From: Microvirga sp. ACRRW
GTDB taxonomy: Bacteria > Pseudomonadota > Alphaproteobacteria > Rhizobiales > Beijerinckiaceae
Direction: 5' to 3'
NCBI RefSeq assembly: GCF_022346925.1
Contig: NZ_JAKRNJ010000001.1
Span: 496,001 to 560,000, forward strand
Length of the DNA stretch: 64,000 nt
Below the pieces are notes generated by a model that saw nothing but the letters and a program-made list of their open reading frames with translations, ran no database searches and had not been told where the DNA came from. Position 1 is the stretch's first letter; every line of letters starts with the position of its first letter. Positions 7,405-15,318 of this stretch are shown here, piece by piece. The position numbers were made by a program, and so were the translations under genes.

Positions 7405-10400
7405 ATGGCGACTACTTTGTCGAATACCACCGCCGCGCAGAGCACGGTTCAACTCTCCGCTTGGGCCGATACGGCCAATGGAGTCGGCGCTCTCGTTTAT
7501 CTCGTGGTGAACGGCGTCCGCGTCGGCGAGCCGCAATACATCACAGCCGGGCGCTGGAGCGGACAGGCCGCGCAGAACCTCACCTTCACCTTCGATACTC
7601 CCGCGAAAGTGGATTCCATTGCCATTGAGTTCGCCAACGACATGGTCGATGGCGGCAATCGCTCGCTTTACATCAACAGCATGAACGTCAACGGCGTCGC
7701 CCTGACGGCGGCCGAGTCGAAGTTTTACAACCAGTGGGGAGGCGTCGAAAGCGGCACCTGGAATCTCTGGAACAACGGCAAGCTCACCTACGACACATCC
7801 AACCGCACGGACATCTTCAAGCCCGCTGCAGGCATCGACAGGACCGGGACTGATGCCGCCGAGACTCTCACCGGCACGGACCTCGCCGATACGCTCAACG
7901 GCGGCGGCGGCAGCGACACGCTGATCGGCGGCCTCGGCAACGACCGTCTCACCGGCGGCTTGGGCGCCGATACATTCCGCGTCACAAAGGGCAGCGGTCA
8001 GGACATCCTCACCGACTTCACCTCGGCCCAGGGCGACCTCATCGACCTGACGGGCACGGGCATCACCGGCCTCGACAAGCTGCAGATCACCACTTCGGGC
8101 AGCACGCATGTGATCGGCCTCGGCGACGGCACGACGGTCACGGTGACTGGCAGCACAGCGCCGCAGGCGAACTGGTTCAAGTTCGATCCGGTCCCGGGCG
8201 GTGGCGGCACCAGCACGAAGAGCAGTGTTACTCTCTCGGCTTGGGCCGATGTCGCGAACGGCGTCGGCGCGATGGTCTATCTCGTGGTGAACGGCGTCCG
8301 CGTGGGCGAGCCGCAATACGTCACGGCCGGACGCTGGAGCGGACAGGCCGCCCAGAACCTCACCTTTACCTTCGATACTCCCGCGAAAGTGGATTCCATT
8401 GCCCTCGAATTCGCCAATGACATGATCGATGGCGGCAATCGCTCGCTTTACATCAATGCATTGAAAGTCAACGGCGTCAGCCTGACAGCAGCGGAAGCCA
8501 CTCTCGTCACGCCCTGGGGCAATACCTCGACCGATTGGAATGTCTGGTACAACGCCAAGGTCAGCTACGACATGACCAACCGCCAGGACATCTTCAAGCC
8601 TGTGCCGGGCATCGTGAAGAACGGCACGGAAGGCGCGGATTCCCTATCCGGTGCGGGCGGTGCTGACACGCTCAACGGCGCGGGCGGCAACGACGCTCTC
8701 ATCGGCGGCGATGGAACCGACAGCCTCACGGGCGGCGCGGGCGATGACGTTCTCAATGGCGGCGCAGGCGCCGACAAGATGTTCGGAGGTGCAGGCAACG
8801 ATCGCTATGTCGTGGACAATGCAGGCGACGCAGTGACCGAACTTGCGAATGAAGGAACCGACACGGTCGAAGCCTCCATTGCCTACGCGCTTGGCGCCAA
8901 TGTCGAGCACCTGATCCTCACTGGAAGCGCCGATCTGAACGGAACCGGCAACGGCCTCAACAACCAGATCACCGGTAATGCAGGCAGCAACCTATTGTCG
9001 GGCGGTGCGGGCAACGACACGCTTGACGGCGGCGCGAATGCCACCGGCAAGATCGACACCCTGACGGGCGGCACGGGCGACGACACCTATGTCGTGCGCA
9101 GCGTCTCCGACGTCGTGACCGAGAACGCGGGCGAAGGCACCGACACGGTGCAGGCGGCCGTGACGCATACATTGGCGACCAATGTGGAGCACCTCGTTCT
9201 GACAGGCACGAGCGGCAACAGCGGCACGGGCAACGACCTCGCCAACCGCATCACGGGCAATGCAGGCGCAAACACCCTCGATGGCCGCGGCGGCAACGAC
9301 ACGATCATCGGCGGCGACGGCGCAGATATTCTGATCGGCGGAGCGGGCAACGACCAGCTCACCGGCGGAGCGGGCGCGGACACGTTCCGCTTCGCCAAGG
9401 CTGGCGGGCAGGACACGATCACCGACTTCAACGCAAGCCAGGGCGATCTCATCGACCTGACGGGCACTGGCGTCACCGGCCTCGACAAGCTGCAGATCAG
9501 CAGCAGCGGCGGCATCTACACCCTCGGTCTCGGCGATGGTTCTACCATCGCGCTGACGTCGAGCACGCCGCCGCAGGCGAGCTGGTTTAAGTTCGACACC
9601 GGCGGTGGCGGCACGCCTCCCGGCGGCGGCAATGCCAATGAGATCTTCGAGTGGGAATCCATCAGCCTCCCCTCCTATTGGGGCGGCCGCTATCAGCAGG
9701 CGGATTACGGTCTCGCGGGCTTTGACCGCGTCGTGACGACGGGCGCGAATTCGGTCACCATCATTCCGAATTTCTTCCAGTCCAACGGCACCAGCAACGA
9801 CATGCATCTGAACATCCACCCTGAATATCCTCAGTGGGGTTCGGAAAGCGACACCTTCGCCCAGGTGACGCAGGCCGTAAAAGATGCGGTCGCCAAGGGC
9901 TTGAAGGTAACGGTGAAGCCGCATATCGAGCGCGATGATCGCACGACCGTGGGCGATGCCGCCTGGCGCGCCCTGATTACGCCGAGCAATCCGGTAGAGT
10001 GGTTCAAGAACTACAAGGCCTTCATGGTGGAATACGCCAAGGCCGCGCAGGCGGGCGGCGCCTCGCTCTTCGTCGTCGGCACCGAGATGAAGAGCATGAC
10101 GGACCCCACCAAGGTCTGCAGCGACGGCATGACCTATACGCAGAAGTGGCAGGACATCATCTCCGCAGTGCGTCAGGTCTTCACCGGCAAGGTGAGCTAT
10201 GCCGCGACCGATGAGGAGGCGATGAAGGTCGGCTTCTGGGGCGATGTGGATTACATCGGCGTCGATGCCTATTTCAGTCACACCAACAGCAACACTCCCA
10301 CCGTCGACGAACTGGTGGACAGCTGGATAACGACCGAGCACAGACACCCCTATGCCGAGATGATCTACGGCGACAAGTCGGTGATCGATACCTGGAAGAG

Positions 10401-11091
10401 CTTGTCGGAGACCTACGGTAAGCAGGTGATCTTCACCGAGATCGGCTATGGCAGCTATGACGGGGTGAACAAGAGCCCCGGCTGGATCGCCGGCAGCACG
10501 GTGGATTACCAGGAGCAGAAGGACGCGTACGAGGCGCTCTTCCAGGTCATGAAGAACTATGGCGGAAAGTGGCTTGCCGGTGCGATGCTCTGGAGCGACA
10601 CGACCTCGAAGCCAACAGACTTCGCCGACAATTACTACGTGACTTACGGCAAGCCTGCCCATGAGGTGATTACCGCCGGCTACACCGACCCAGCGCACGT
10701 GGCCGGTCTCGTTCACAATGGAACCGCCGCGAACGACAAGCTCGATGGCGGCTACAACAACGACACCATCAACGGTGCCGGCGGCAATGACACCATTTGG
10801 GGCGGCAAAGGTAGCGACATCCTCAGCGGCGGTGCCGGCGCCGATCGGTTCGAGTTCGGATCGGGCAGTGGCAACGACACGATCTCGGACTTCGATGTCG
10901 CGGCTACCAACGAGATGATTGCCATCGCCAAGAACCTGAACGGCCTCAGCCTTTCGACCTTCGAGCAGCTGATGGCCCGTACCACCACGGTCGGAGCCGA
11001 CACGGTGATCGACCTCGGCGGTGGCAATACGCTGAAGCTCAGCGGCGTCACCAAGGCTCAGCTCTCGGCGAACGACTTCCTCTTCTTCTAA
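7405..11091 (+). CDS. Secreted RTX protein with two CBMs and a GH113-like glycosidase domain
   Basis: A modular, probably type I-secreted polysaccharide hydrolase of 1228 residues. The ATG at 7405 is chosen because a tgagg site precedes it and the upstream in-frame extension is not RTX-like. Order: a Ca-dependent CBM60/36-like module (about 15-115), a short RTX block, a second near-identical CBM (about 275-375), long RTX blocks with GGxGxDxL nonapeptides (about 400-690), a TIM-barrel domain (about 735-1090), and a final RTX block ending in NDFLFF. The barrel resembles GH113 (beta-mannanase type): VVGTEMKS places the acid/base at Glu894 and FTEIGYGS the nucleophile at Glu1012. There is no N-terminal signal peptide, as expected for type I export by a C-terminal signal. 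No type I transporter lies in the window. Substrate is inferred only. Confidence 0.88.
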   Translation: MATTLSNTTAAQSTVQLSAWADTANGVGALVYLVVNGVRVGEPQYITAGRWSGQAAQNLTFTFDTPAKVDSIAIEFANDMVDGGNRSLYINSMNVNGVALTAAESKFYNQWGGVESGTWNLWNNGKLTYDTSNRTDIFKPAAGIDRTGTDAAETLTGTDLADTLNGGGGSDTLIGGLGNDRLTGGLGADTFRVTKGSGQDILTDFTSAQGDLIDLTGTGITGLDKLQITTSGSTHVIGLGDGTTVTVTGSTAPQANWFKFDPVPGGGGTSTKSSVTLSAWADVANGVGAMVYLVVNGVRVGEPQYVTAGRWSGQAAQNLTFTFDTPAKVDSIALEFANDMIDGGNRSLYINALKVNGVSLTAAEATLVTPWGNTSTDWNVWYNAKVSYDMTNRQDIFKPVPGIVKNGTEGADSLSGAGGADTLNGAGGNDALIGGDGTDSLTGGAGDDVLNGGAGADKMFGGAGNDRYVVDNAGDAVTELANEGTDTVEASIAYALGANVEHLILTGSADLNGTGNGLNNQITGNAGSNLLSGGAGNDTLDGGANATGKIDTLTGGTGDDTYVVRSVSDVVTENAGEGTDTVQAAVTHTLATNVEHLVLTGTSGNSGTGNDLANRITGNAGANTLDGRGGNDTIIGGDGADILIGGAGNDQLTGGAGADTFRFAKAGGQDTITDFNASQGDLIDLTGTGVTGLDKLQISSSGGIYTLGLGDGSTIALTSSTPPQASWFKFDTGGGGTPPGGGNANEIFEWESISLPSYWGGRYQQADYGLAGFDRVVTTGANSVTIIPNFFQSNGTSNDMHLNIHPEYPQWGSESDTFAQVTQAVKDAVAKGLKVTVKPHIERDDRTTVGDAAWRALITPSNPVEWFKNYKAFMVEYAKAAQAGGASLFVVGTEMKSMTDPTKVCSDGMTYTQKWQDIISAVRQVFTGKVSYAATDEEAMKVGFWGDVDYIGVDAYFSHTNSNTPTVDELVDSWITTEHRHPYAEMIYGDKSVIDTWKSLSETYGKQVIFTEIGYGSYDGVNKSPGWIAGSTVDYQEQKDAYEALFQVMKNYGGKWLAGAMLWSDTTSKPTDFADNYYVTYGKPAHEVITAGYTDPAHVAGLVHNGTAANDKLDGGYNNDTINGAGGNDTIWGGKGSDILSGGAGADRFEFGSGSGNDTISDFDVAATNEMIAIAKNLNGLSLSTFEQLMARTTTVGADTVIDLGGGNTLKLSGVTKAQLSANDFLFF
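7441..8617 (+). repeat. In-gene tandem duplication of the carbohydrate-binding module
   Basis: The segment from 7441 to about 7840 recurs at 8221 to about 8617 with a period of 780 bases. Long stretches are nearly identical at DNA level, for example 7501-7623 against 8281-8403. Protein differences are conservative, so this is a recent intragenic duplication of CBM plus short RTX linker. Confidence 0.85.
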
Positions 11092-11118
11092 AGACAGCGT
11101 TCTTCCGTAACACATGGC

Positions 11119-11150
11119 GGCCCGGAGCTTCTCCGGGCCGTTTTCTTTTG
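11119..11150 (+). terminator. Rho-independent terminator of the RTX glycosidase gene
   Basis: A perfect nine-bp GC stem (11119-11127 with 11133-11141) with a five-base loop is followed by ttttctttt, 28 bases after the stop codon. Confidence 0.9.
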
Positions 11151-11171
11151 CCTTTTCAAACCTGTAACAAA

Positions 11172-11489
11172 ATCCACTCTCTAGGTGGAGAGCAGACAAG
11201 GTTTGCTGGAATCGGTAAGTTCTTCTCAACAACGTAGGGGCAGAACAATGAAACCTGACATGGACCTGATCGGCGCACTCACTTCCTTCTCGGTCGGCAC
11301 GCTCGATGGCCGCGACGCGATGATGGTGATCGAGATGGCGTCGACGCCGGAGGAGTACGAGAGCGGGGTGCGCCGGCAGCTGCCGGTGGCGATGACGCCG
11401 GAGCATGCGCGCGAGCTGGGCGAAGCGCTGTTGTTGGCCGCCAAAGCCGCGCTCATGGGCGACACCCCCTCTCACGTCTTGAACTGAGA
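11172..11489 (+). repeat. Direct repeat copy 2: leader plus small gene
   Basis: This is the second copy of the 318-base unit at 2257-2574, same orientation, offset 8915 bases. The leader is base-for-base identical. Divergence is confined to one base at 11295 and to the last 66 bases. Confidence 0.9.
11248..11487 (+). CDS. Small protein of unknown function, copy 2 (79 aa)
   Basis: This is the duplicate of the gene at 2333. The protein is identical up to MGDTPS and ends in HVLN instead of YAVN. It has the same aggggcag ribosome binding site and the same leader. It follows the terminator of the RTX gene, so it needs its own promoter, and the conserved leader is the obvious candidate to carry it. 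The function is unknown. Confidence 0.75.
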   Translation: MKPDMDLIGALTSFSVGTLDGRDAMMVIEMASTPEEYESGVRRQLPVAMTPEHARELGEALLLAAKAALMGDTPSHVLN

Positions 11490-11504
11490 GCGTCAGGTTT
11501 CCTC

Positions 11505-12251
11505 TCATCGGCATGCGCGATATGAGCCCATGTCGAAATGAAAATGATCGTGATGCGCCTCGTTGTAATCGGGGCTCAGCACGACATCGAAGAAGGTGCA
11601 GGCGCCATCGCGCACGGCCCGCAGGAAAGCCGCGTGGCGCTGATCGCCTCCCTCCCAGTCGCGCCGCACCGTGACCTGCCGGCCATCTGCGAGAACGAAA
11701 GCGGCAATGTCGATGGCGTTGGCCGTCGCATGCTCGCTGCGCCGTCCCTGATCGCGATGATTGATATTCCGGCACGCATAGGTGCCGACATGGACGATGC
11801 GCACCACGTCCTGCCCGAGATGCTCACGCGCGGCAGGCCCCACCACATGCTCGTCGAACAGCGCCCAGGCCACGGCCAGCGGGCATGTCGCCGTGGCGTT
11901 GCGGCTCAGGGCACGGGACGCATTCCCGATCTCGACTGCATCGGAAAGCCCGCAGCCGTCGCCGCTCACGCGGTCCGCGACAGGCTTGTACGAAACATCC
12001 GAATTCGCCAGCACCGCCAGACATTGTGGAGTGTCTCCATCCAGGCGGGAGAGCTTGATCCGCGTCAGCCAGTTCACGTCATCCGCAATGCGCAGCGGCA
12101 CGAACGGATTGAGATGGCGGGGAATGTCGATCACTCCGCCCCAGACAAGCCCTGAAAGGACCACGCCCCCGATCAGGGCGGTAAGGGCCAAACGGCCAAG
12201 AAGCACCGGAAGAATGCGTGTTCGGTGGTGGGGCGTAGAAAGAGGCTGCAT
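11505..12251 (-). CDS. Extensin-like C-terminal domain protein
   Basis: A 248-residue envelope protein with one N-terminal membrane segment or uncleaved signal (LLGRLALTALIGGVVLSGLVWG, about 18-40) and an extensin-like C-terminal domain. The domain has conserved cysteines (QCLAVL, GDGCGL, ATCPLAV, YACRN, GACTFF) and two histidine-rich motifs, SEHATANAIDIAAF and HHDHFHFDMG. The latter resemble the metal site of LAS-type D-Ala-D-Ala peptidases, so a peptidoglycan-related role is plausible. It is common in Hyphomicrobiales. It reads towards the small repeat gene and ends 17 bases from it. Enzymatic activity is inferred from the motif resemblance only. Confidence 0.82.
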   Translation of the reverse strand: MQPLSTPHHRTRILPVLLGRLALTALIGGVVLSGLVWGGVIDIPRHLNPFVPLRIADDVNWLTRIKLSRLDGDTPQCLAVLANSDVSYKPVADRVSGDGCGLSDAVEIGNASRALSRNATATCPLAVAWALFDEHVVGPAAREHLGQDVVRIVHVGTYACRNINHRDQGRRSEHATANAIDIAAFVLADGRQVTVRRDWEGGDQRHAAFLRAVRDGACTFFDVVLSPDYNEAHHDHFHFDMGSYRACR

Positions 12252-12317
12252 GAGAAGGTTTTAGGGCCGCTTGCCAAAGGAGCCACCGGCCCAACCATTC
12301 CTTGCGCTCTGCGATGC

Positions 12318-12938
12318 TCAGCTCGCCTGTGCGATGCCTCGGCAATGGAATCCGAGAACGCGGGGAGCCCCGCCGAGATAGTATTCCTCCATATCCTGAA
12401 TGGAGAACCCGCTTCTCCTGAGAAGCTCCGCCACCGGCCTCGTCAGGTTGCAACCTACAGCGAGAGAGCGCCAGATCGGGTTGAGGCGGCGCTGCCACCG
12501 CGCCACATCCTCCTCAGGCGACAGGCCATGCTCCAGAAAGAGCACCCTGCCCTCAGGCTTGAGAACCCGCCTGATCTCCTTGAGCGCCATCTCGGGATCG
12601 TCGACGGAGCACAAGGTATAGGTGATCACCGCCGTGTCGATGGTGTCGTCGCCCAGGGGAAGCGCCTCGGCCGGAGCGCGCACGATTTCCACCGGGACGT
12701 GGCTGCTGCGGTGGCGCGCCTCACCGAGATGAAGGAAGTCGTCGTTTGGATCGACTCCTATGACCCTCGTCACGTTGAGCGGGTTGTAGAACCGCAAGTT
12801 CAGGCCAGGTCCCATTCCAATCTCGAGAACCACGCCGCGCGCGAGGGGAATGACCCGCTCACGCTCTGCGGTAATGTCGTCCATTGAGCAAAGGCAGCTG
12901 ACGAATTTCGGGCCGATATAGCGAGAATAAAGGTTCAT
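12318..12938 (-). CDS. Class I SAM-dependent methyltransferase (METTL7-like)
   Basis: A methyltransferase of 206 residues. Motif I reads VLEIGMGPGLNLRFY near residues 36-50 and binds the SAM adenosyl group. An acidic residue follows in VIGVDPNDDF, and motif IV lies near DTAVITYTLCSVDDP. The post-core EIRRVLKPEGRVLFLEHG is the common strand-helix after the SAM site. The C-terminus with NPIWRSLAVGCNLTRP resembles METTL7/phospholipid-type methyltransferases. A gagga site precedes the ATG. The substrate cannot be told. It reads in the same direction as the DUF1127 gene but is separated from it by 32 bases. Confidence 0.85.
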   Translation of the reverse strand: MNLYSRYIGPKFVSCLCSMDDITAERERVIPLARGVVLEIGMGPGLNLRFYNPLNVTRVIGVDPNDDFLHLGEARHRSSHVPVEIVRAPAEALPLGDDTIDTAVITYTLCSVDDPEMALKEIRRVLKPEGRVLFLEHGLSPEEDVARWQRRLNPIWRSLAVGCNLTRPVAELLRRSGFSIQDMEEYYLGGAPRVLGFHCRGIAQAS

Positions 12939-12970
12939 CGTCGTCCTCGTGGGAAAAAGTTGTTCGGGGT

Positions 12971-13207
12971 CTATCGTTTCGAACCGCGCCAGCCGTAATA
13001 GACGTCGAGGGGCTCCAGCCCGATGTCATGCAGCATGTGCTCGTCGAGCTGCGCCAGCTGCTGACGGGTCTGCTCCCGCGCTGCGGCTTTTCTCATCAGC
13101 GCAAGGAAGTAGCGGGACGATTTGACGGCGCTCTCTGCGGCGGCTCGCACAAGCCGGCCATAATGGGAGAGTTCGGAACTGTGCATCGAAGCAGTGCTGT
13201 GCATCAT
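12971..13207 (-). CDS. DUF1127 small protein
   Basis: A 78-residue protein ending in the DUF1127 core: QTRQQLAQLDEHMLHDIGLEPLDV. This short basic arginine-rich helix-loop is found in many alphaproteobacterial small proteins, some linked to RNA binding or phosphate and nutrient responses. The N-terminus is Ser/His-rich. A ggagg site lies six bases before the ATG at 13207. It is divergent from the Crp-like regulator, and a CRP-type site lies between the two, so both may be controlled from there. Confidence 0.85.
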   Translation of the reverse strand: MMHSTASMHSSELSHYGRLVRAAAESAVKSSRYFLALMRKAAAREQTRQQLAQLDEHMLHDIGLEPLDVYYGWRGSKR

Positions 13208-13293
13208 GACATGCCTCCCAGCATTTTTGATGCTAGACTGGGCCTCACCAGACCCGGCTGTTGTCGATCATGCGTCGTCCGCGCCTGGTCTTC

Positions 13294-13309
13294 TGTGATC
13301 CGGGTCACA
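13294..13309. promoter_or_regulatory. CRP-type operator between DUF1127 and crp-like genes
   Basis: The sequence TGTGATCCGGGTCACA has both half-sites of the CRP consensus TGTGA-N6-TCACA. It lies about 37 bases before the regulator start and 87 bases before the DUF1127 start. The adjacent regulator keeps the helix that reads TGTGA, so autoregulation is likely. Confidence 0.6.
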
Positions 13310-13345
13310 TTGCAGCCGCGCTGTCATGGCTGAGGAAACGCTCCT

Positions 13346-14035
13346 ATGGCTGGACCGCACAACCTTGCGCTTCTGCTCAAGGCCAATCCCTTCTTCGCCG
13401 GTCTGGGCGACGAGGCCATCGAGGCGATCGCGGTGCTGTGCGTCACCCGGCGCCTCGAACCGGGCGAAACGCTCTTCCTCAAAGGCGATCCGGGAGATGC
13501 GCTTTACGCCGTCCGGCGCGGGCAGGTTCGGATCGCGACGGGCAGTTCATCCGGCAAGCGGCTGACCCTCAACCTGCTGGGGCCCGGCGATGTGTTCGGC
13601 GAGGTCGCGCTGCTCGATGGGCGCCCGCGGACTGCCGATGCGGTGGCTGTGGAGCCGACTGAACTCTACACGGTTTTCCGCCGCGACTTCTTCAACCTTC
13701 TCGAACGTCGCCCCTCCGTCGCCATCCGCCTGATCGAGCTGCTCTGCGAGCGCATTCGCTGGATGAGCTCGCAGATCGAGGAGCGTGCTTTGCTGCCGCT
13801 CGGAACAAGACTCGCCCACCGTCTCGTCGCGCTCAGCGAAGATTATGGCCGCGATCTGCATGTCAGCCAGGAGGAACTGGCCATCTTCGTGGGCGCCAGC
13901 AGAGAGAGCGTGAACCGGCAGCTTCAGAGCTGGCGGCGCATGGGCTGGGTGGAACTGAGCCGCAACTGCATCCGCGTTCTTCATCCATCGCACCTGTACC
14001 GATCTTCCGACGGCGCCGAGCGGGATTCCGTGTGA
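13346..14035 (+). CDS. Crp/Fnr family regulator, probably cAMP-responsive
   Basis: A 229-residue transcription factor. The N-terminal cyclic-nucleotide fold has the phosphate-binding cassette FGEVALLDGRPRTADAV near 90-106, keeping the Arg-Thr pair of cAMP-binding members. A long dimer helix follows. The C-terminal winged helix carries SRESVNRQL, which aligns with the CRP recognition helix (Arg, Glu and Arg contacts preserved). There is no FNR-type cysteine cluster. Two TGTGA-N6-TCACA sites flank the gene, one in its promoter and one across its stop codon before the methyltransferase-like gene. Two class III cyclases lie in the same window. The ligand is inferred. Confidence 0.9.
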   Translation: MAGPHNLALLLKANPFFAGLGDEAIEAIAVLCVTRRLEPGETLFLKGDPGDALYAVRRGQVRIATGSSSGKRLTLNLLGPGDVFGEVALLDGRPRTADAVAVEPTELYTVFRRDFFNLLERRPSVAIRLIELLCERIRWMSSQIEERALLPLGTRLAHRLVALSEDYGRDLHVSQEELAIFVGASRESVNRQLQSWRRMGWVELSRNCIRVLHPSHLYRSSDGAERDSV

Positions 14036-14046
14036 TCCGCATCACA
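14031..14046. promoter_or_regulatory. CRP-type operator upstream of the homocysteine methyltransferase-like gene
   Basis: The sequence TGTGATCCGCATCACA has perfect six-base arms TGTGAT/ATCACA. It overlaps the stop codon of the crp-like gene and sits 55 bases before the ATG at 14102. It is the second site of the same type within 740 bases. Confidence 0.6.
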
Positions 14047-14101
14047 GAACGAAATGATCTCTGCTCTCAGTATGCAGGCCTTCTTCAAGGGGAGATGAGC
14101 C

Positions 14102-15073
14102 ATGGCCCTTTATCGACAAAAGTTGCCGCAGCTCTCCGGCGGCGACTTCCTGACCGACGGCGGATTGGAAACAGCCCTCATCTTCCACCACGGGATAGAC
14201 CTGCCCTGCTTTGCCGCCTTCCCGCTTGTGATGAGCGAGGACGGGCGCGAGACATTGAGGCGCTATTTCAAACCCTACCTTGAAACAGCCATGCAACAGC
14301 ATGTCGGCTTCATTCTCGACACGGTCACATGGCGAACCAACAAGGATTGGGGCGAGAAGCTCGGCTATTCGGCGCAGGATCTCACCGAGGTTCAGCGCCA
14401 ATCGGTCTCTTTCGCCAGTGAACTGCGCGACGCTTACGCGACGAACGGCACACCCATCGTCATCAACGGCATCCTCGGGCCGCGCGGCGACGGCTACAAG
14501 GCAGATGACCGGATGAGTTCCGACGAAGCGGAGCAATACCATGCGCCGCTGATTGAAGTGTTCTGCGACACCGCGGCGGACATGGTGAGTGCGATGACGA
14601 TGACCTATCCCGAAGAGGCCATCGGAATCGCGCGCGCAGCGCAGAGTCGCGGCATGCCGATCGTGATTTCTTTCACCGTCGAAACCGATGGCCGCCTGCC
14701 CTCCGGGGACAGCCTGCGAGAGGCAATCGAGAAGGTGGACGCCGCCACCGGCTCGGGGCCGATCTATTACATGATCAACTGCGCACATCCGAAGCATTTC
14801 GAGGAAGCCTTGAATGCCAAAGAAGCCTGGCTCGATCGGATCAAGGGGATCAGGGCCAATGCCTCCACCTTGAGCCACGCCGAACTCGATGCGGCGACAG
14901 AACTCGACGACGGCGATCCTGCTGCGCTCGGGCTTCACTACCGTATGCTGCGCAACACATTGAAGCAGCTGCGTGTGCTGGGAGGATGCTGCGGGACGGA
15001 CCACCGTCACATCGCTGCGATTTGCGAAGCTTGCAGCCCGGCTGACACTGAAAACGCTCCACCGCGTGTATGA
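14102..15073 (+). CDS. Homocysteine S-methyltransferase family protein
   Basis: A 323-residue TIM-barrel protein of the pfam homocysteine S-methyltransferase family. The N-terminus has FLTDGGLETALIF, typical of these enzymes. The zinc-cysteine positions are NCAHP near residue 223 and GGCCGTDHRH near 298-307. These enzymes move a methyl group from S-methylmethionine, betaine or a similar donor to homocysteine or another thiol/selenol. The length fits single-domain members such as MmuM. A ggggag site precedes the ATG. The CRP-type operator upstream suggests control by the neighbouring regulator. The donor and acceptor are not known. Confidence 0.88.
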   Translation: MALYRQKLPQLSGGDFLTDGGLETALIFHHGIDLPCFAAFPLVMSEDGRETLRRYFKPYLETAMQQHVGFILDTVTWRTNKDWGEKLGYSAQDLTEVQRQSVSFASELRDAYATNGTPIVINGILGPRGDGYKADDRMSSDEAEQYHAPLIEVFCDTAADMVSAMTMTYPEEAIGIARAAQSRGMPIVISFTVETDGRLPSGDSLREAIEKVDAATGSGPIYYMINCAHPKHFEEALNAKEAWLDRIKGIRANASTLSHAELDAATELDDGDPAALGLHYRMLRNTLKQLRVLGGCCGTDHRHIAAICEACSPADTENAPPRV

Positions 15074-15318
15074 GAAAAGCCGTGCAAAGCCTTATTGGAA
15101 AACATGCCCCCGCCGCCTCTCAGGCCTTGATGGGAAGCGCTATATCGGAACTAACTCTTAAGGGGTGTGCGGACGCAAAAGAGTTGGGAGCGACGCTTTC
15201 GCGACATAGTATGTTTTAGGAAGCGAAACTCACAAGCAAGGCATAGGCCCGCGGCACAATGTGAGAAGGACAAGCGTCCGCCAAAGGCAATCGAACGTTC
15301 ACTCGATCGGATTATGCC

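Noticed and set aside
2257..11489. Composite transposon reading of the paired direct repeats
   Set aside because: There is no transposase, no terminal inverted repeats and no target duplication; the repeats are a gene with its leader.
8992..11775. Minus-strand frame of 927 codons across the RTX gene, the small repeat gene and part of the extensin-like gene
   Set aside because: It is antisense to repetitive high-GC coding sequence, crosses three real genes and a terminator, and shows no protein family.
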